Shown: in pieces, positions 8,048 to 17,116 of the stretch
Numbering within the stretch: position 1 is the stretch's first letter
Layout: each line of letters begins with the position of its first letter
NCBI GenBank assembly: GCA_040544425.1
Contig: JBEONO010000003.1
Coordinates: 62,001 to 126,000, forward strand
Direction of reading: 5' to 3'
Origin: Solimicrobium sp040544425
GTDB taxonomy: Bacteria > Pseudomonadota > Gammaproteobacteria > Burkholderiales > Burkholderiaceae_D
DNA length: 64,000 nucleotides
The notes under the pieces: generated by a model
What the model saw: only the letters and a program-made list of their open reading frames with translations
Database searches by the model: none
Told to the model about the DNA's origin: nothing
Translations under genes and position numbers: made by a program

Positions 8048-9970
8048 ATGCCAATTTTGACCAAAAATAAAACATGGACAGGCAAGCTGACCTCGCTTGC
8101 CTTAATTGTCTCTGCAGCTGCCTTAAACCCGGCCATTGCCCAGGAAATCCCCAAACCAAAAGATCATGCCTACCCAGGCGTCATCCAGCTGGACGTCGAT
8201 GCCAGCAATCTGGAACAAAGAATTTTTAATATTCATGAGCGGATTCCGGTCAGCGCGGGCAAGCTGGTGCTGTTTTATCCGAAATGGTTGCCGGGCAATC
8301 ACTCGCCGACCGGACCGCTGCCGCAGTTCGCTGGCCTGAAGTTGACCGCCAACGGCAAACCGCTGGAGTGGAAGCGCGACACGATTGAGATGTTCGCGTT
8401 TCATGTCGAGGTTCCGGCCAACGTGCAGTTCATCGACGCCCAGTACCAGTACCTGTCACCGCTTGAAGCGGATCAGGGGCGCAGCACAATCACGCCCGAA
8501 ATTGTTGGTGTGCAGTGGAATGCCATGGTGCTTTACCCCGCCGGCTACTTCGCCCGCAATATCAATGTCAAGCCTAGCGTAACGCTGCCGCCGAACTGGA
8601 AATTCGGCACCGCCCTGGAACTGGAAGAGCAGGCCGGAGCACAGGCGCGCTTCAAACAGATCAATCTTGATGATCTGGTCGATTCACCGATTTTCGCGGG
8701 CAAGTACTTCAAACGTATTGACCTCGACCCGGGTGCCAAGGTACCGGTATTTTTAAATCTGGTCGCCGATCGCGCTGCTGACCTCGATGCCAAACCGGAG
8801 CAGATCGAGCTGCACCGCAACCTGGTCAAACAGGCTTATAAACTGTACGGCTCGCAGCACTATGCGCATTACGACTTTTTGCTGGCCCTGAGTGACGAAT
8901 TTGGCGGCATCGGACTGGAACATCATCAGTCCAGCGAAGACGGCGTCAAGGCGAATTACTTTACCGAATGGGACAAAATGTGGGCCGAACGTGATTTGCT
9001 GCCGCATGAATACACCCATTCATGGAACGGTAAATTCCGTCGTCCGGCTGATTTGTGGACACCCAATTTTGAAGTGCCGATGCAGGATTCACTGCTCTAC
9101 GTGTATGAAGGGCAAACCGAATACTGGGGCCACGTTTTATCGGCACGCTCAGGTCTCGAAACGGCAGAGCAAATTCGCGAGTGGCTGGCCACAGCTGCCG
9201 CCATTTACGATCACCAACCGGGCAGCAGCTGGAGAAATGTCCAGGACACGACCAATGGACCGATCGTCGCCAATCGCGGACCGCAGGCCTGGTATTCGTG
9301 GCAGCGCAGCGAAGAATACTATGTTGAAGGTGAGCTGATCTGGCTGGACGCTGATACCAAAATCCGCGAGCTATCGGGCGAAAAGAAGTCGCTCAATGAT
9401 TTTGCCCACGCCTTCTTTGGCGTCGAAAACGGCAGAAGCTATGCGCTGACCTACAACTTTGATGAAGTGGTCAAAACCCTGAATGCGGTACAAGCCTACG
9501 ACTGGGCCGGCTTTTTACGCAGCCGTCTGGACAGTCATACCGGAGTTGCACCCAAAGACGGTTTGACGCGCGGTGGCTGGAAGCTGGAGTACAGCGACGT
9601 GCCAAATGCGTTTGCCAAAGCTGAAGAGGATCAGAATCATCATGTTGATTTCGACTTTTCTCTCGGCTTTTCGGTTGGCAAGGATGCGCGGATTGATTCT
9701 GTGGTGTGGGAGGGCACGGGATTCAAGAAAGGTATGACAGCTGGTGCAACTCTGGTGGCGGTGAATGGTCGCGCCTATAAAGCCGAGTTACTGAAAGACG
9801 CCATCACGGAAGCCAAAACCGGCAAGGAACCGATTGAGCTCCTGCTGAAAAAGGACGACCGGTATCGCATGGTGAGCTTTGATTATCATGAGGGATTGAA
9901 ATATCCGCACCTGGTTCGCATCGATGGAACACCGGATCGCCTGAGTGAAATTTTGGCGCCGATGAAATAA
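8048..9970 (+). CDS. M61-family metallopeptidase with C-terminal PDZ domain
   Basis: 640 residues. An N-terminal signal peptide ends around ALNPAIAQ-E (residues 1-32), so it is exported. The zinc motif HEYTH lies at residues 320-324, followed by the SWNGK and RRPADLW sequences typical of M61 glycyl aminopeptidases. A YEGQTEYWG segment follows, with Glu as third zinc-ligand candidate. Residues about 540-615 form a PDZ-like domain (FSVGKDARIDSVVW, GATLVAVNGRAY). It probably removes or cleaves near N-terminal Gly/Ala from periplasmic peptides. Monocistronic, with a strong hairpin just behind it. Confidence 0.9.
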   Translation: MPILTKNKTWTGKLTSLALIVSAAALNPAIAQEIPKPKDHAYPGVIQLDVDASNLEQRIFNIHERIPVSAGKLVLFYPKWLPGNHSPTGPLPQFAGLKLTANGKPLEWKRDTIEMFAFHVEVPANVQFIDAQYQYLSPLEADQGRSTITPEIVGVQWNAMVLYPAGYFARNINVKPSVTLPPNWKFGTALELEEQAGAQARFKQINLDDLVDSPIFAGKYFKRIDLDPGAKVPVFLNLVADRAADLDAKPEQIELHRNLVKQAYKLYGSQHYAHYDFLLALSDEFGGIGLEHHQSSEDGVKANYFTEWDKMWAERDLLPHEYTHSWNGKFRRPADLWTPNFEVPMQDSLLYVYEGQTEYWGHVLSARSGLETAEQIREWLATAAAIYDHQPGSSWRNVQDTTNGPIVANRGPQAWYSWQRSEEYYVEGELIWLDADTKIRELSGEKKSLNDFAHAFFGVENGRSYALTYNFDEVVKTLNAVQAYDWAGFLRSRLDSHTGVAPKDGLTRGGWKLEYSDVPNAFAKAEEDQNHHVDFDFSLGFSVGKDARIDSVVWEGTGFKKGMTAGATLVAVNGRAYKAELLKDAITEAKTGKEPIELLLKKDDRYRMVSFDYHEGLKYPHLVRIDGTPDRLSEILAPMK

Positions 9971-9983
9971 AGAGTTGTAATCA

Positions 9984-10029
9984 AGACGGCGTCGACCAAG
10001 TGTGACGCCGTCTGCCGGTGTTTCAATTT
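9984..10029 (+). terminator. hairpin terminator after the M61 peptidase gene
   Basis: Perfect 10-bp stem AGACGGCGTC/GACGCCGTCT (9984-9993 with 10004-10013), 10-nt loop, followed by a T-rich stretch at 10020-10031, 14 bp after the stop codon. Confidence 0.7.
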
Positions 10030-10048
10030 TTGTCTGTCACCGGATCAG

Positions 10049-10237
10049 TTGGACAGGGTCGACATCAGCAGCAATGGAGATACTGCCTGGGCCTTCGCTG
10101 AGGGAACAGAAACAGCGCGTGACCTTTTTGGAAAACTCCTCAGTGTCAAACCCTACCGGTTCAGTGCCGTGCTGGTAAAAAAAGGAGATATCTGGGTATG
10201 GCGACTCTGCCATGGCTCCACGCCAGAGAAAGAGTGA
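10049..10237 (+). pseudogene. remnant of an NTF2/SnoaL-like protein
   Basis: A 62-codon frame (earliest start TTG) reading VDISSNGDTAWAFAEG, FSAVLVKKGDIWVWRL and CHGSTPEKE. This is the pattern of the last two thirds of SnoaL/NTF2-like 'ketosteroid isomerase fold' proteins. Those are normally 120-140 residues, so the first half is missing; the sequence before it is the hairpin terminator of the M61 gene. Most likely a gene fragment, although a short TTG-started protein cannot be excluded. Confidence 0.45.
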
Positions 10238-10352
10238 AGGTCAATCGTCTGCTGTCGGCAGAGCATTTATCAAAACAGATGGCCGGGAAGAGATCGGAGT
10301 AGTCGTTGGATGATTTTGGCATCTGATCACAAGCGGCACGTTGCGTTCGGTC

Positions 10353-10582
10353 GCAACTCAACCCCGCGTCATCCTTCGCGAAGGCGGGGGATCCAGCGGC
10401 GCAAAGCGCCTTCAACTTCAACTGACTGCTACCCTTTGGATCCAGACCGAAAGCGCTGCTGCGCGCTGGATTCCCCGCCTTCGCGGGGAATGACGAATCA
10501 ACGAAACCAAGTCTTCCTTCCACCCTGCCGCACTTACCCGCCGCGCAAATTTAGGGCTAATTTAACGCCGACCTGTCTATCG
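10353..10582. repeat. 230-bp direct repeat, copy 1
   Basis: Nearly identical to 11459-11688, same length and orientation, differing at only a handful of positions by eye. It contains a GTCATCC...GGGAATGACG imperfect palindrome at 10367-10495. Its last bases include the stop codon of the ORF6N gene at 10577, so the repeat abuts that gene. Confidence 0.9.
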
Positions 10583-11176
10583 CGCTTTTGCTTTTGTTGG
10601 GTTGTCTGCGGGAGTGATAAACCCGATAGGTCGTTTCTTCGGCACCTCGGGCGGAGTCATTAATTGCCTTACTGCGTCAATAACCTGCTTTAATTGCACA
10701 CGAGTATTGTGTTCAAAAGTGTCGTGTTTTAGTGCCATGAGTTCTATCTTGGTTTCCATCTCATCGAGACGTAGCGCGAGGTTTTTATTGGAAACTACCA
10801 ATTCGCGAAGTCTGACAAATGCTCGAACAACATAAACTCCAACTTCAATGGCTTGCGGCGATGAAAGCACATTTGCAGCCTGGATGGCACCATGTTCGGT
10901 AAAAGCGAATGGAAGTGCAGAAGAAAATTTGAGCGTTTTGAGGTGGTCGCAATTTGCGACCACCTCCGCCTTTTCGACTTCGGTAAGCAAAAACATGAAG
11001 TCGGCAGGGAAGCGTTCACTATTGCGTTTAACCTGTTCGTTTAGACGCTTGGTCGGGACCCCATATAGCTTAGCCAGATCAGCATCCAGAATAACCCGTT
11101 GCCCACGTATGTCCAATATTCGTCCTTCAATATCCGCGGTTGATAAGGGTGGAGCTTTGACTTTTGATGTGCTCAT
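10577..11176 (-). CDS. ORF6N-domain (phage antirepressor-like) protein
   Basis: 199 residues from ATG at 11176 (GGGA upstream); a TTG 24 nt earlier is an alternative. The N-terminal half has the ORF6N/KilA-N-related pattern: ILDIRGQRVILDADLAKLYGV, LNEQVKRNSERFPADFMFLLT, and LPFAFTEHGAIQAANVL. The C-terminus is coiled-coil-like (NKNLALRLDEMETKIE). The family is found in phages and as stand-alone chromosomal genes, probably DNA-binding regulators. Its real interest is its setting between two 230-bp direct repeats, which marks it as mobile or recently inserted. Confidence 0.88.
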   Translation of the reverse strand: MSTSKVKAPPLSTADIEGRILDIRGQRVILDADLAKLYGVPTKRLNEQVKRNSERFPADFMFLLTEVEKAEVVANCDHLKTLKFSSALPFAFTEHGAIQAANVLSSPQAIEVGVYVVRAFVRLRELVVSNKNLALRLDEMETKIELMALKHDTFEHNTRVQLKQVIDAVRQLMTPPEVPKKRPIGFITPADNPTKAKAR

Positions 11177-11420
11177 TACATGTGTCCCGGTCTTAAACAA
11201 TTCTGCGGTTAACCTTTCTATCGACCGTGCAGAATCCGGTATTGATTGATAATCCGCAATAATGGTTTTTACTAAAATAAGTCTAGGTTCCGACTACCGA
11301 ATGTCCGGCATTGGGAACCCGATCCGGCAGGTGAGCTTAAGGCTTGTCAGTCGTTGCGAAAAATCAATGGCAACTAACTTGTGGAGTCCAGCCATTAAAA
11401 AACCGAAAACATGCCTGACA

Positions 11421-11460
11421 GCGCGGCGGGCTGGGAAAAATTCCCAGCATCAACCGTTGC
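11421..11460. repeat. 40-bp direct repeat, copy 1
   Basis: A 40-bp stretch beginning GCGCGGCGGGCTG and ending CAACCGTTGC. It recurs at 12435-12474 with about five changes and equal length. The two copies flank the toxin-antitoxin pair, and this copy runs into the second 230-bp repeat. Confidence 0.75.
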
Positions 11461-11688
11461 AACTCAACCCCGCGTCATCCTCCGCGAAGGCGGGGGATCC
11501 AGTGGCGCAAAGCGCCTTCAACTTCAACTGACTGCTACCCTTTGGATCCAGACCGAAAGCGCTGCTGCGCGCTGGATTCCCCGCCTTCGCGGGGAATGAC
11601 GAATCAACGAAACCAAGTCTTCTTTTCACCCTGCCGCACTTACCCGCCGCGTAAATTTAAGGCTAATTTAATGCCGACCGGTCTATCG
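11459..11688. repeat. 230-bp direct repeat, copy 2
   Basis: Second copy of the 10353-10582 repeat, offset 1106 bp with no visible length change. It includes the nested palindrome at 11473-11601. Confidence 0.9.
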
Positions 11689-11747
11689 AGATAGTGAATA
11701 GTCCGTTGCTGAAGTTGCCTTCCGCCTTGGTTTACGCCACCATATTG

Positions 11748-11769
11748 ATGGTGTTACCATGGTGTTACC
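11748..11769 (+). promoter_or_regulatory. tandem 11-bp operator-like repeat before the toxin-antitoxin pair
   Basis: Two head-to-tail copies of ATGGTGTTACC directly abut (11748-11758, 11759-11769), 22 bp before the antitoxin start. Ribbon-helix-helix antitoxins commonly bind such tandem sites to autorepress, so this is a good operator candidate (inference). Confidence 0.5.
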
Positions 11770-11791
11770 AATTTACTTTAAGGGGATTAAC

Positions 11792-12076
11792 ATGTCGACC
11801 ACGTCTCTGAAGCTCTCAGATGACCTCAAACAACGTGCAATTTCCGCTGCGACTTCACAGGGTGTATCAACACACGCATTTATGGTCAACGCGATCGAGC
11901 AGGCAGCGACGTCAGCAGAGTCTCGGGCAAATTTTATAGCGGATGCCAATGCTGCCCGGGAACAAATGTTAAGTACGGGGAAAGGTTATAACTCCGAAGA
12001 TGTGCATGCATATATTCAAGCGCGCGTTGCAGGCAGAAAGGCAACGAAACCCAGGGCGAAATCTTGGCGCGATTAA
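11792..12076 (+). CDS. ribbon-helix-helix antitoxin (ParD-like)
   Basis: 94 residues from ATG at 11792 with AAGGGGA 6 nt upstream. The N-terminus STTSLKLSDDLKQRAISAATSQGVSTHAFMVNAIE is a typical RHH fold: a beta strand followed by two helices. The basic C-terminal tail (GRKATKPRAKSWRD) probably wraps the toxin. It overlaps the toxin gene by 13 bp, as is usual for type II systems. It should neutralise the toxin and repress the operon. Confidence 0.85.
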   Translation: MSTTSLKLSDDLKQRAISAATSQGVSTHAFMVNAIEQAATSAESRANFIADANAAREQMLSTGKGYNSEDVHAYIQARVAGRKATKPRAKSWRD

Positions 12077-12354
12077 TATTTTCTCAAACTGCGCTGGCGG
12101 AGCTTGAAAAACTGACTGATTTCCTTATTGAAGTGGATCCGTCTGTAGCGGCAGAAACGGTCGGTTTGATTGAAGAGGCTACCTCAATATTGAAACGTCA
12201 TCCGCTCATCGGCCGACAAGTCGACAGTGATCTGCGTGAGCTGATCATTTCCCGTGGAAAAACCGGATACGTTGCGCTTTATAGTTATGAGGCGGATCAG
12301 GATGCCGTACTTATTCTGGCTATTCGTCATCAGCGAGAGGCGGGCTATTTTTAG
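12064..12354 (+). CDS. RelE/ParE-family toxin
   Basis: 96 residues; the only start that fits is TTG at 12064, inside the antitoxin 3' end. Matches the ParE/RelE plasmid stabilisation pattern: FSQTALAELEKLTDFL, HPLIGRQVDSDLRELIIS, GYVALYSYEADQDAVLILAIRHQREAGY. ParE members poison gyrase and RelE members cut ribosome-bound mRNA; the 'RHQREAGY' tail fits ParE better. The weak start keeps it below antitoxin levels. Confidence 0.85.
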   Translation: MARLIFSQTALAELEKLTDFLIEVDPSVAAETVGLIEEATSILKRHPLIGRQVDSDLRELIISRGKTGYVALYSYEADQDAVLILAIRHQREAGYF

Positions 12355-12434
12355 CTCAACTTGGGCGGGTCATGTTCCCATTTGAATGGCAGCCATCGGG
12401 GACTCAAACCGTTCGCAATATCACAACAGCGTCA

Positions 12435-12474
12435 GCGCGGCAGGCTGAGAAAAATACCCAGCCTCGACCGTTGC
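12435..12474. repeat. 40-bp direct repeat, copy 2
   Basis: Partner of 11421-11460, just behind the toxin gene and before the 3' end of the sucrose transporter gene. The pair brackets the toxin-antitoxin module. Confidence 0.75.
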
Positions 12475-12478
12475 GATG

Positions 12479-13801
12479 CTACCGTGCCTCAATCAGCGCG
12501 GCAGGTTTGATTTTAACCAGAGACACCGCCAGCGCTGCGCAGATCAATAATCCTCCGGCCAGCCGAATCACATTTTCCGGATTGCCATGCAACCAGGATT
12601 GATAAAACAAGGGCAGGGTAAAGATCTGAATGATCATCGGGATGACAATAAACATGTTGAAAATTCCCATGTACACTCCGGTGCGTTTCGGTGGGATGCA
12701 GCCGGCCAGCATGACATAGGGGCTGCCCATCATGCTTGCCCAGGCCAATCCAATCCCGATCATGGGTATAAACAGCAGGGTCGTATTGCTGATTTCCGGA
12801 ATCATCTCCATGCCCAGACCGGCGATGATCAGACAGCTTGCGTGAACAACTTTTGGCCCGCAGCGGCGCGTGAACGGGATCAGCGCAAAGGCCGCAAAAA
12901 AGGCGATGAAATTATAAAACGCACCAACCTGGCCATTCAATAAACCGGCGTTATGAAACGCATTCGAGGTCTGGTCGTTGGTGTGAAAAATAGTCCGCGC
13001 CAGCGACAGCATGATGTACTGCCAGTAGCAAAACATGGCGTACCACTGAAATAACTTGACCAGGGCCAGCTGCCACATGGTGCTCGGCATTTCACGAATC
13101 GCATGCACAATTTCGGTCAGGTTCGCCAGCCATCCTCGTGGCGCAGCGCGCATCTCGGCAAGTTCGGCGCCAGTCGGCAAAATTTCCGGGGTGGTCTTTA
13201 AACTCCATAAAATCGACGTGATGGAAAACACGGCACCAATCAGGAAGGCAACCAGCACAATCTGCGGGATGTGACTGCCCGTGGTGCTGTCCCTGTCCAT
13301 GCCGCAAAACACCAGGATGGAGGGGGTCAGATAGGCCAGCGTCTGCCCCAGGCCGGTACAGGCGCTTTGGGTTAGAAATCCGACCGAATGTTGTTCTGGA
13401 TTGAGTTTGTCGCTGACGAACGCGCGATACGGCTCCATGGTGACATTGTTGGCCGCATCCAGAATCCATAACAGCGAAGCGGCGATCCAGAGGGTCGGAC
13501 TGAAGGGCATGAGCAACAGACCGATGCTGCACAGGATCGCTCCGACAAAGAAGTACGGTGTGCGACGTCCCCAGCGGGTCACGGTCTTGTCGCTCATGGC
13601 GCCGATCAGCGGTTGAATCAGCAGCCCGGTGATTGGCCCGGCCAGCCAGAGGTAAGGCAGATTGGCTTCCGAAGCGCCCAGATATTTATAGATCGGACTC
13701 ATATTGCTTTGCTGCAGACCAAAGCTGAACTGAATGCCGAAGAAGCCGACATTCATGTTGACGATCTGCCAGAACGAGAGCAGTGGTTTTTTTAAGTTCA
13801 T
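12479..13801 (-). CDS. MFS sucrose transporter (SLC45/GPH-like, SuxC-type)
   Basis: 440 residues with about 12 membrane segments. Features of the sucrose/glycoside MFS group: a GLQQSN segment after the first helix, DKTVTRWGRRTPYF after the second helix pair (the cytoplasmic DR-GRR loop), and LLWILDAANNVTMEPYRAFVSD. It starts with ATG at 13801, overlapping the fructokinase stop (ATGA), so it is coupled to that gene. In this operon it would bring sucrose from periplasm to cytoplasm with protons. Confidence 0.88.
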   Translation of the reverse strand: MNLKKPLLSFWQIVNMNVGFFGIQFSFGLQQSNMSPIYKYLGASEANLPYLWLAGPITGLLIQPLIGAMSDKTVTRWGRRTPYFFVGAILCSIGLLLMPFSPTLWIAASLLWILDAANNVTMEPYRAFVSDKLNPEQHSVGFLTQSACTGLGQTLAYLTPSILVFCGMDRDSTTGSHIPQIVLVAFLIGAVFSITSILWSLKTTPEILPTGAELAEMRAAPRGWLANLTEIVHAIREMPSTMWQLALVKLFQWYAMFCYWQYIMLSLARTIFHTNDQTSNAFHNAGLLNGQVGAFYNFIAFFAAFALIPFTRRCGPKVVHASCLIIAGLGMEMIPEISNTTLLFIPMIGIGLAWASMMGSPYVMLAGCIPPKRTGVYMGIFNMFIVIPMIIQIFTLPLFYQSWLHGNPENVIRLAGGLLICAALAVSLVKIKPAALIEAR

Positions 13802-14814
13802 TGTGCTTGTCCAATCGCTGTGTCCGGCGTTGCGTTGAGGCCCCAGGCTGCATGCCAGTCCCGGTAGAATTTCATGTCAGTGCTGACCGCGCCGCGGATC
13901 GTGCACACCGAACCGGCGAAGGCATGCGCGCGCTGCAGTGTCAGCCCGGTCGGCCAGCCGTGCATCAGTCCGGCCAAAAATACCGATGAAAATGCGTCGC
14001 CACAGCCGACCGTATCAACCAGCGCCAGCTGCGGCGTTTCGGTTTGCCAGCCATTAACTCTCACACCCTGATCATTCATATACACATATCCCTGCGCTCC
14101 CAGCGTGACGATGATGGCGCGCAGTTTGAATAACACCAGCAAGTGCTGCAGCGCTTCAAAAAAAGCGTCAACGATTTCCGGACTGTTCAGATCGCAGTTC
14201 AGCTGACCAGCTTCGGGTTGGCATTTTCGGACTAGTAACTGCAATTCATCTTCATTCACCTTCAGAATGTCTGCTTGTAGCAGGGAAGTCACTATCTCAT
14301 CGAAGCTGTAATGTCCATCGCGCAGATTCAAGTCCAGATAATTGGTGCTTTGACCGGCTGACAGCAGCCTGACCAGTGTTTCACGGGACGTCTTGTTTCT
14401 CTGCGCGAGTGTGCCGTAGTAGATCAGAGTCGGTTGCTGCCGACCTTGCTGCATGCTTTTGAAACGGTCCACCGCAAGCACGGCCGGTTCGCACTCAATA
14501 TGGTCATACGCCTGATTCGTCATAATTTCGAAGCGGTGCGCATTCAGTTCAACATGCACCTTCACCAGACCGGTTGGATGCACCGTGTCGGTCTGCATAC
14601 CACTTTGATCCAACGCGAACCGGCGCATTTCATCACGCACCAGCTGTCCGTTGCCATCGTTGCCGACCCGGCTGATCATCAGCGGTGCGCAGCCCAGGCT
14701 GGCACTGGCACGCGCAACGTTGAACGGTGCGCCGCCCAGCACCTTTTGATGCGGGAAGTCGTCGAGCAGCGCTTCGCCAAATACGATCAGAGTCGGGCTG
14801 CCAGAATCAGTCAT
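13798..14814 (-). CDS. PfkB-family fructokinase
   Basis: 338 residues. ATG at 14814 is chosen because GGAGA lies 7 nt before it; another ATG at 14835 extends further into the amylosucrase gene. PfkB motifs: GGAPFNVARA near residue 27 and the anion-hole/catalytic DTVGCGDAFSSVF near the C-terminus. The gene overlaps amylosucrase by 8 bp and the transporter by 4 bp. Amylosucrase releases fructose from sucrose, so phosphorylation of fructose is the natural job here. Confidence 0.9.
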   Translation of the reverse strand: MTDSGSPTLIVFGEALLDDFPHQKVLGGAPFNVARASASLGCAPLMISRVGNDGNGQLVRDEMRRFALDQSGMQTDTVHPTGLVKVHVELNAHRFEIMTNQAYDHIECEPAVLAVDRFKSMQQGRQQPTLIYYGTLAQRNKTSRETLVRLLSAGQSTNYLDLNLRDGHYSFDEIVTSLLQADILKVNEDELQLLVRKCQPEAGQLNCDLNSPEIVDAFFEALQHLLVLFKLRAIIVTLGAQGYVYMNDQGVRVNGWQTETPQLALVDTVGCGDAFSSVFLAGLMHGWPTGLTLQRAHAFAGSVCTIRGAVSTDMKFYRDWHAAWGLNATPDTAIGQAQ

Positions 14815-16798
14815 CGTGCTCTCCAGTTGCGACATTAAGGTGATCCGGTTTCAACCAGGACTGCGACCAGGGTTGCAGGATCAACTGGTTGCTGTGACGA
14901 CTCAGCTCCAGCATGTTGATCCAGGACTGTGCCGCTCCACTGCCGGTTATTCCACTGCCGGTTATCCAGGCCAGATCGACGGGAATTTCCTGGTCCGAAA
15001 AATTGCCCAGAAAAAGCAGACCGTCGTTGCCTGGCTGTTCTGCGAAAAAATCGCCGCGGGCAAATGCCACAACGCAGGGCGAGCCACTGTCCAGAGCGGT
15101 ACGCGTGGCGTTGGCCGCCAGTTCCGGTAACTGACGGCGGGTTTTTAGCATATGGCACAGTGCGCCAAAGACTCTGCCCGGCACGCTACCCGGAACGTGG
15201 CGCAGCTGCAGGGCAGCCTGATCCAGAAACGGGCGCTGCAGCCAGCGGCTGTCATTCATTCGTTGCGGATCGCTCAAATAGCTGTGGTCATTTTCCTGAG
15301 CCAGTTCGTCACCCATGTAAATCAGCGGCATTCCCCCAAAACTGCAGGCCAGCCCATACAGTAGCAGCATCCGCCTGATACCGAGTTCCAGTTCGGCTGC
15401 GTCTGTTGCAGCCGAGATGCCGCACAGTGACGCAGTCATGCCATTGGTGCCGTGCACCTTACCCGGCAGGTGCGCCTGAAAACTGACGCCGCGTCCAAAT
15501 CCACCATCTGCGCCGGTTAAAAACTGCGCTGCGGCAGACAGGCGCTCCGGACCATTTTGCTGGCCCAGATTCGCCTCCGGCAGCAGCACGTTCCAGCCGA
15601 TATCGTCGTGGCAGCGCACATACGTCAGCCAGGAAACCGGGGCCTCGATAGACGGCGTAGCCTGTATAACCTTGTTGACCAGATCAACATTCTGGCTGGC
15701 CAGTGCGGCCCAGCCAGCGGCCATCAGCGTGCTGTGATAAGCCATCTGACATTCGGGCAGTGGATTGGTCGCGCCGCCCAGATAGGCCGGCAGATCGCGG
15801 GTGGCGACAATCGCTTCGGCTTTTAACAGCGTGCCCGGTGCGATGAATTCGACAATACTGCGCATGGCCTGCAAAATCCAGTGCACTTCGGGTTGATTCA
15901 TGCAGTTGGTGCCGGGCCGTTTCCAGATATAGGCAGTCGAATCCAGCCGGAACACTTCCACGCCCTGATTGGCCAGATTCAGCATGGCTTCGACCATGTT
16001 GGCAAAAACTTCGGGATTGGCATAATTCAAATCCCACTGATACGGATAAAAGGTGGTCCAGACCCAGCGCTTAAGCGTCGCATCCCAGCTGAAATTGCCC
16101 GGTGCTGCTTCCGGAAACACCTGATTCAGATCGCCCTCCAGTGCGATGACCTGCTGCTGATCGGTGTAAGTGCAAAAATAATCCAGGGCCTGACTGTCAC
16201 CATGCCTGGCGGCGCTCGCCCAGGGATGGGTATCGGCAACATGATTAAGAATGAAATCAGAACAAAGACTGATGCCTGCGGCGCGCAGTGCGCTGGCCAG
16301 CTCTGCCAGATCCTGCATGCTGCCCAGCGCCGGTTCGATTTCTGCAAAACTGGCCACGGCGAAACCGCCATCGTTTTCACCTTCTCGGGCGCGCAGAAAC
16401 GGCAGCAGGTGCAGGTAGGTGATGCCGAGTTCCTGCAGATAGGGAATCATTGCGCGCACGCCATTGAGCGTGCCGCCCATGCGCTCCACATAGCCACAGT
16501 ATCCGACCGGCTTTTGATCCAGAAACCAGTCTTTGTGACCGGCGCGCTCGCGGTCCAGCCTGCGCAGATCGGCCGGACGTTGGGCCAGCAGCGTGCCAAG
16601 TTTGAGCATCAGAACAGATAGCCAGTCTTTGAAGCCCGGCTGGCCTCCATACAGTTGCTCGAGGCGACTTATTAGGAGTGGCGCATGACAGTCAAAGCGA
16701 GCAGCAATCTCCGCATGTTGTTCTGGTGGCAGCGCCTGCAATACATTGCTTTGAAGCTGGGACATGGTTTTGTCGCGATTGAATTCGTGATTGCTCAT
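14807..16798 (-). CDS. amylosucrase (GH13)
   Basis: 663 residues from ATG at 16798. It converts sucrose to an alpha-1,4-glucan plus fructose. The catalytic Asp in VFRLDSTAYIW falls at residue 286 and the acid/base Glu in LLKAEAIV at 328 with this start. These are the same numbers as in Neisseria polysaccharea amylosucrase (recalled), which supports the start choice. RCHDDIGW supplies the third acidic residue (398). No signal peptide, so intracellular. First gene of the sucrose operon, facing a promoter with two LacI-type operators. A purely hydrolytic sucrose hydrolase is the main alternative. Confidence 0.93.
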   Translation of the reverse strand: MSNHEFNRDKTMSQLQSNVLQALPPEQHAEIAARFDCHAPLLISRLEQLYGGQPGFKDWLSVLMLKLGTLLAQRPADLRRLDRERAGHKDWFLDQKPVGYCGYVERMGGTLNGVRAMIPYLQELGITYLHLLPFLRAREGENDGGFAVASFAEIEPALGSMQDLAELASALRAAGISLCSDFILNHVADTHPWASAARHGDSQALDYFCTYTDQQQVIALEGDLNQVFPEAAPGNFSWDATLKRWVWTTFYPYQWDLNYANPEVFANMVEAMLNLANQGVEVFRLDSTAYIWKRPGTNCMNQPEVHWILQAMRSIVEFIAPGTLLKAEAIVATRDLPAYLGGATNPLPECQMAYHSTLMAAGWAALASQNVDLVNKVIQATPSIEAPVSWLTYVRCHDDIGWNVLLPEANLGQQNGPERLSAAAQFLTGADGGFGRGVSFQAHLPGKVHGTNGMTASLCGISAATDAAELELGIRRMLLLYGLACSFGGMPLIYMGDELAQENDHSYLSDPQRMNDSRWLQRPFLDQAALQLRHVPGSVPGRVFGALCHMLKTRRQLPELAANATRTALDSGSPCVVAFARGDFFAEQPGNDGLLFLGNFSDQEIPVDLAWITGSGITGSGAAQSWINMLELSRHSNQLILQPWSQSWLKPDHLNVATGEHDD

Positions 16799-16860
16799 GA
16801 TCTGGAATTGTTCGGTTCTGTAATCTAATATGGACTGATTATCACCTGAGGTCACCAGTA

Positions 16861-16876
16861 ATGCAAACGTTTGCAA
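16861..16876. promoter_or_regulatory. LacI-type operator O1 before the amylosucrase operon
   Basis: Palindrome TGCAAACGTTTGCA (perfect over 16862-16875), with the central CG expected for LacI/GalR-family operators. It lies 63 bp before the amylosucrase start in the divergent promoter region; the LacI gene is in the same locus. Confidence 0.7.
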
Positions 16877-17100
16877 TTATTTCCATATTGCGTCGCAATA
16901 TAAAACCCTGGAGCGAAAATTTTTGTTGTTCGCTGGCGACGTGCGGTTTTGCTCCTGGCGGAACTGCGCGCCTGGTCAGGCCGAATTTTTACAAGACGGA
17001 AAACAGGCGCAAGGAGCCGCTTTTCCTGGTTTTATCAGCAGTTAGAAAAAACAAATCCGGCAATTTTTTAGCGACAAATTACGCATATTGCGGCGCAGGA

Positions 17101-17116
17101 TTGCAATCGATTGCAA
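17101..17116. promoter_or_regulatory. LacI-type operator O2 before the TonB receptor gene
   Basis: Perfect 16-bp palindrome TTGCAATCGATTGCAA, also CG-centred and sharing the TTGCAA half with O1. It lies 117 bp before the receptor start. With O1, 240 bp away, it could allow repression of both divergent promoters or loop formation (inference). No other regulatory element is obvious in the 16799-17232 gap. Confidence 0.7.

Noticed and set aside
10310..10663. 117-codon frame across the first 230-bp repeat
   Set aside because: Mostly palindrome-derived and antisense to the ORF6N gene 3' end.
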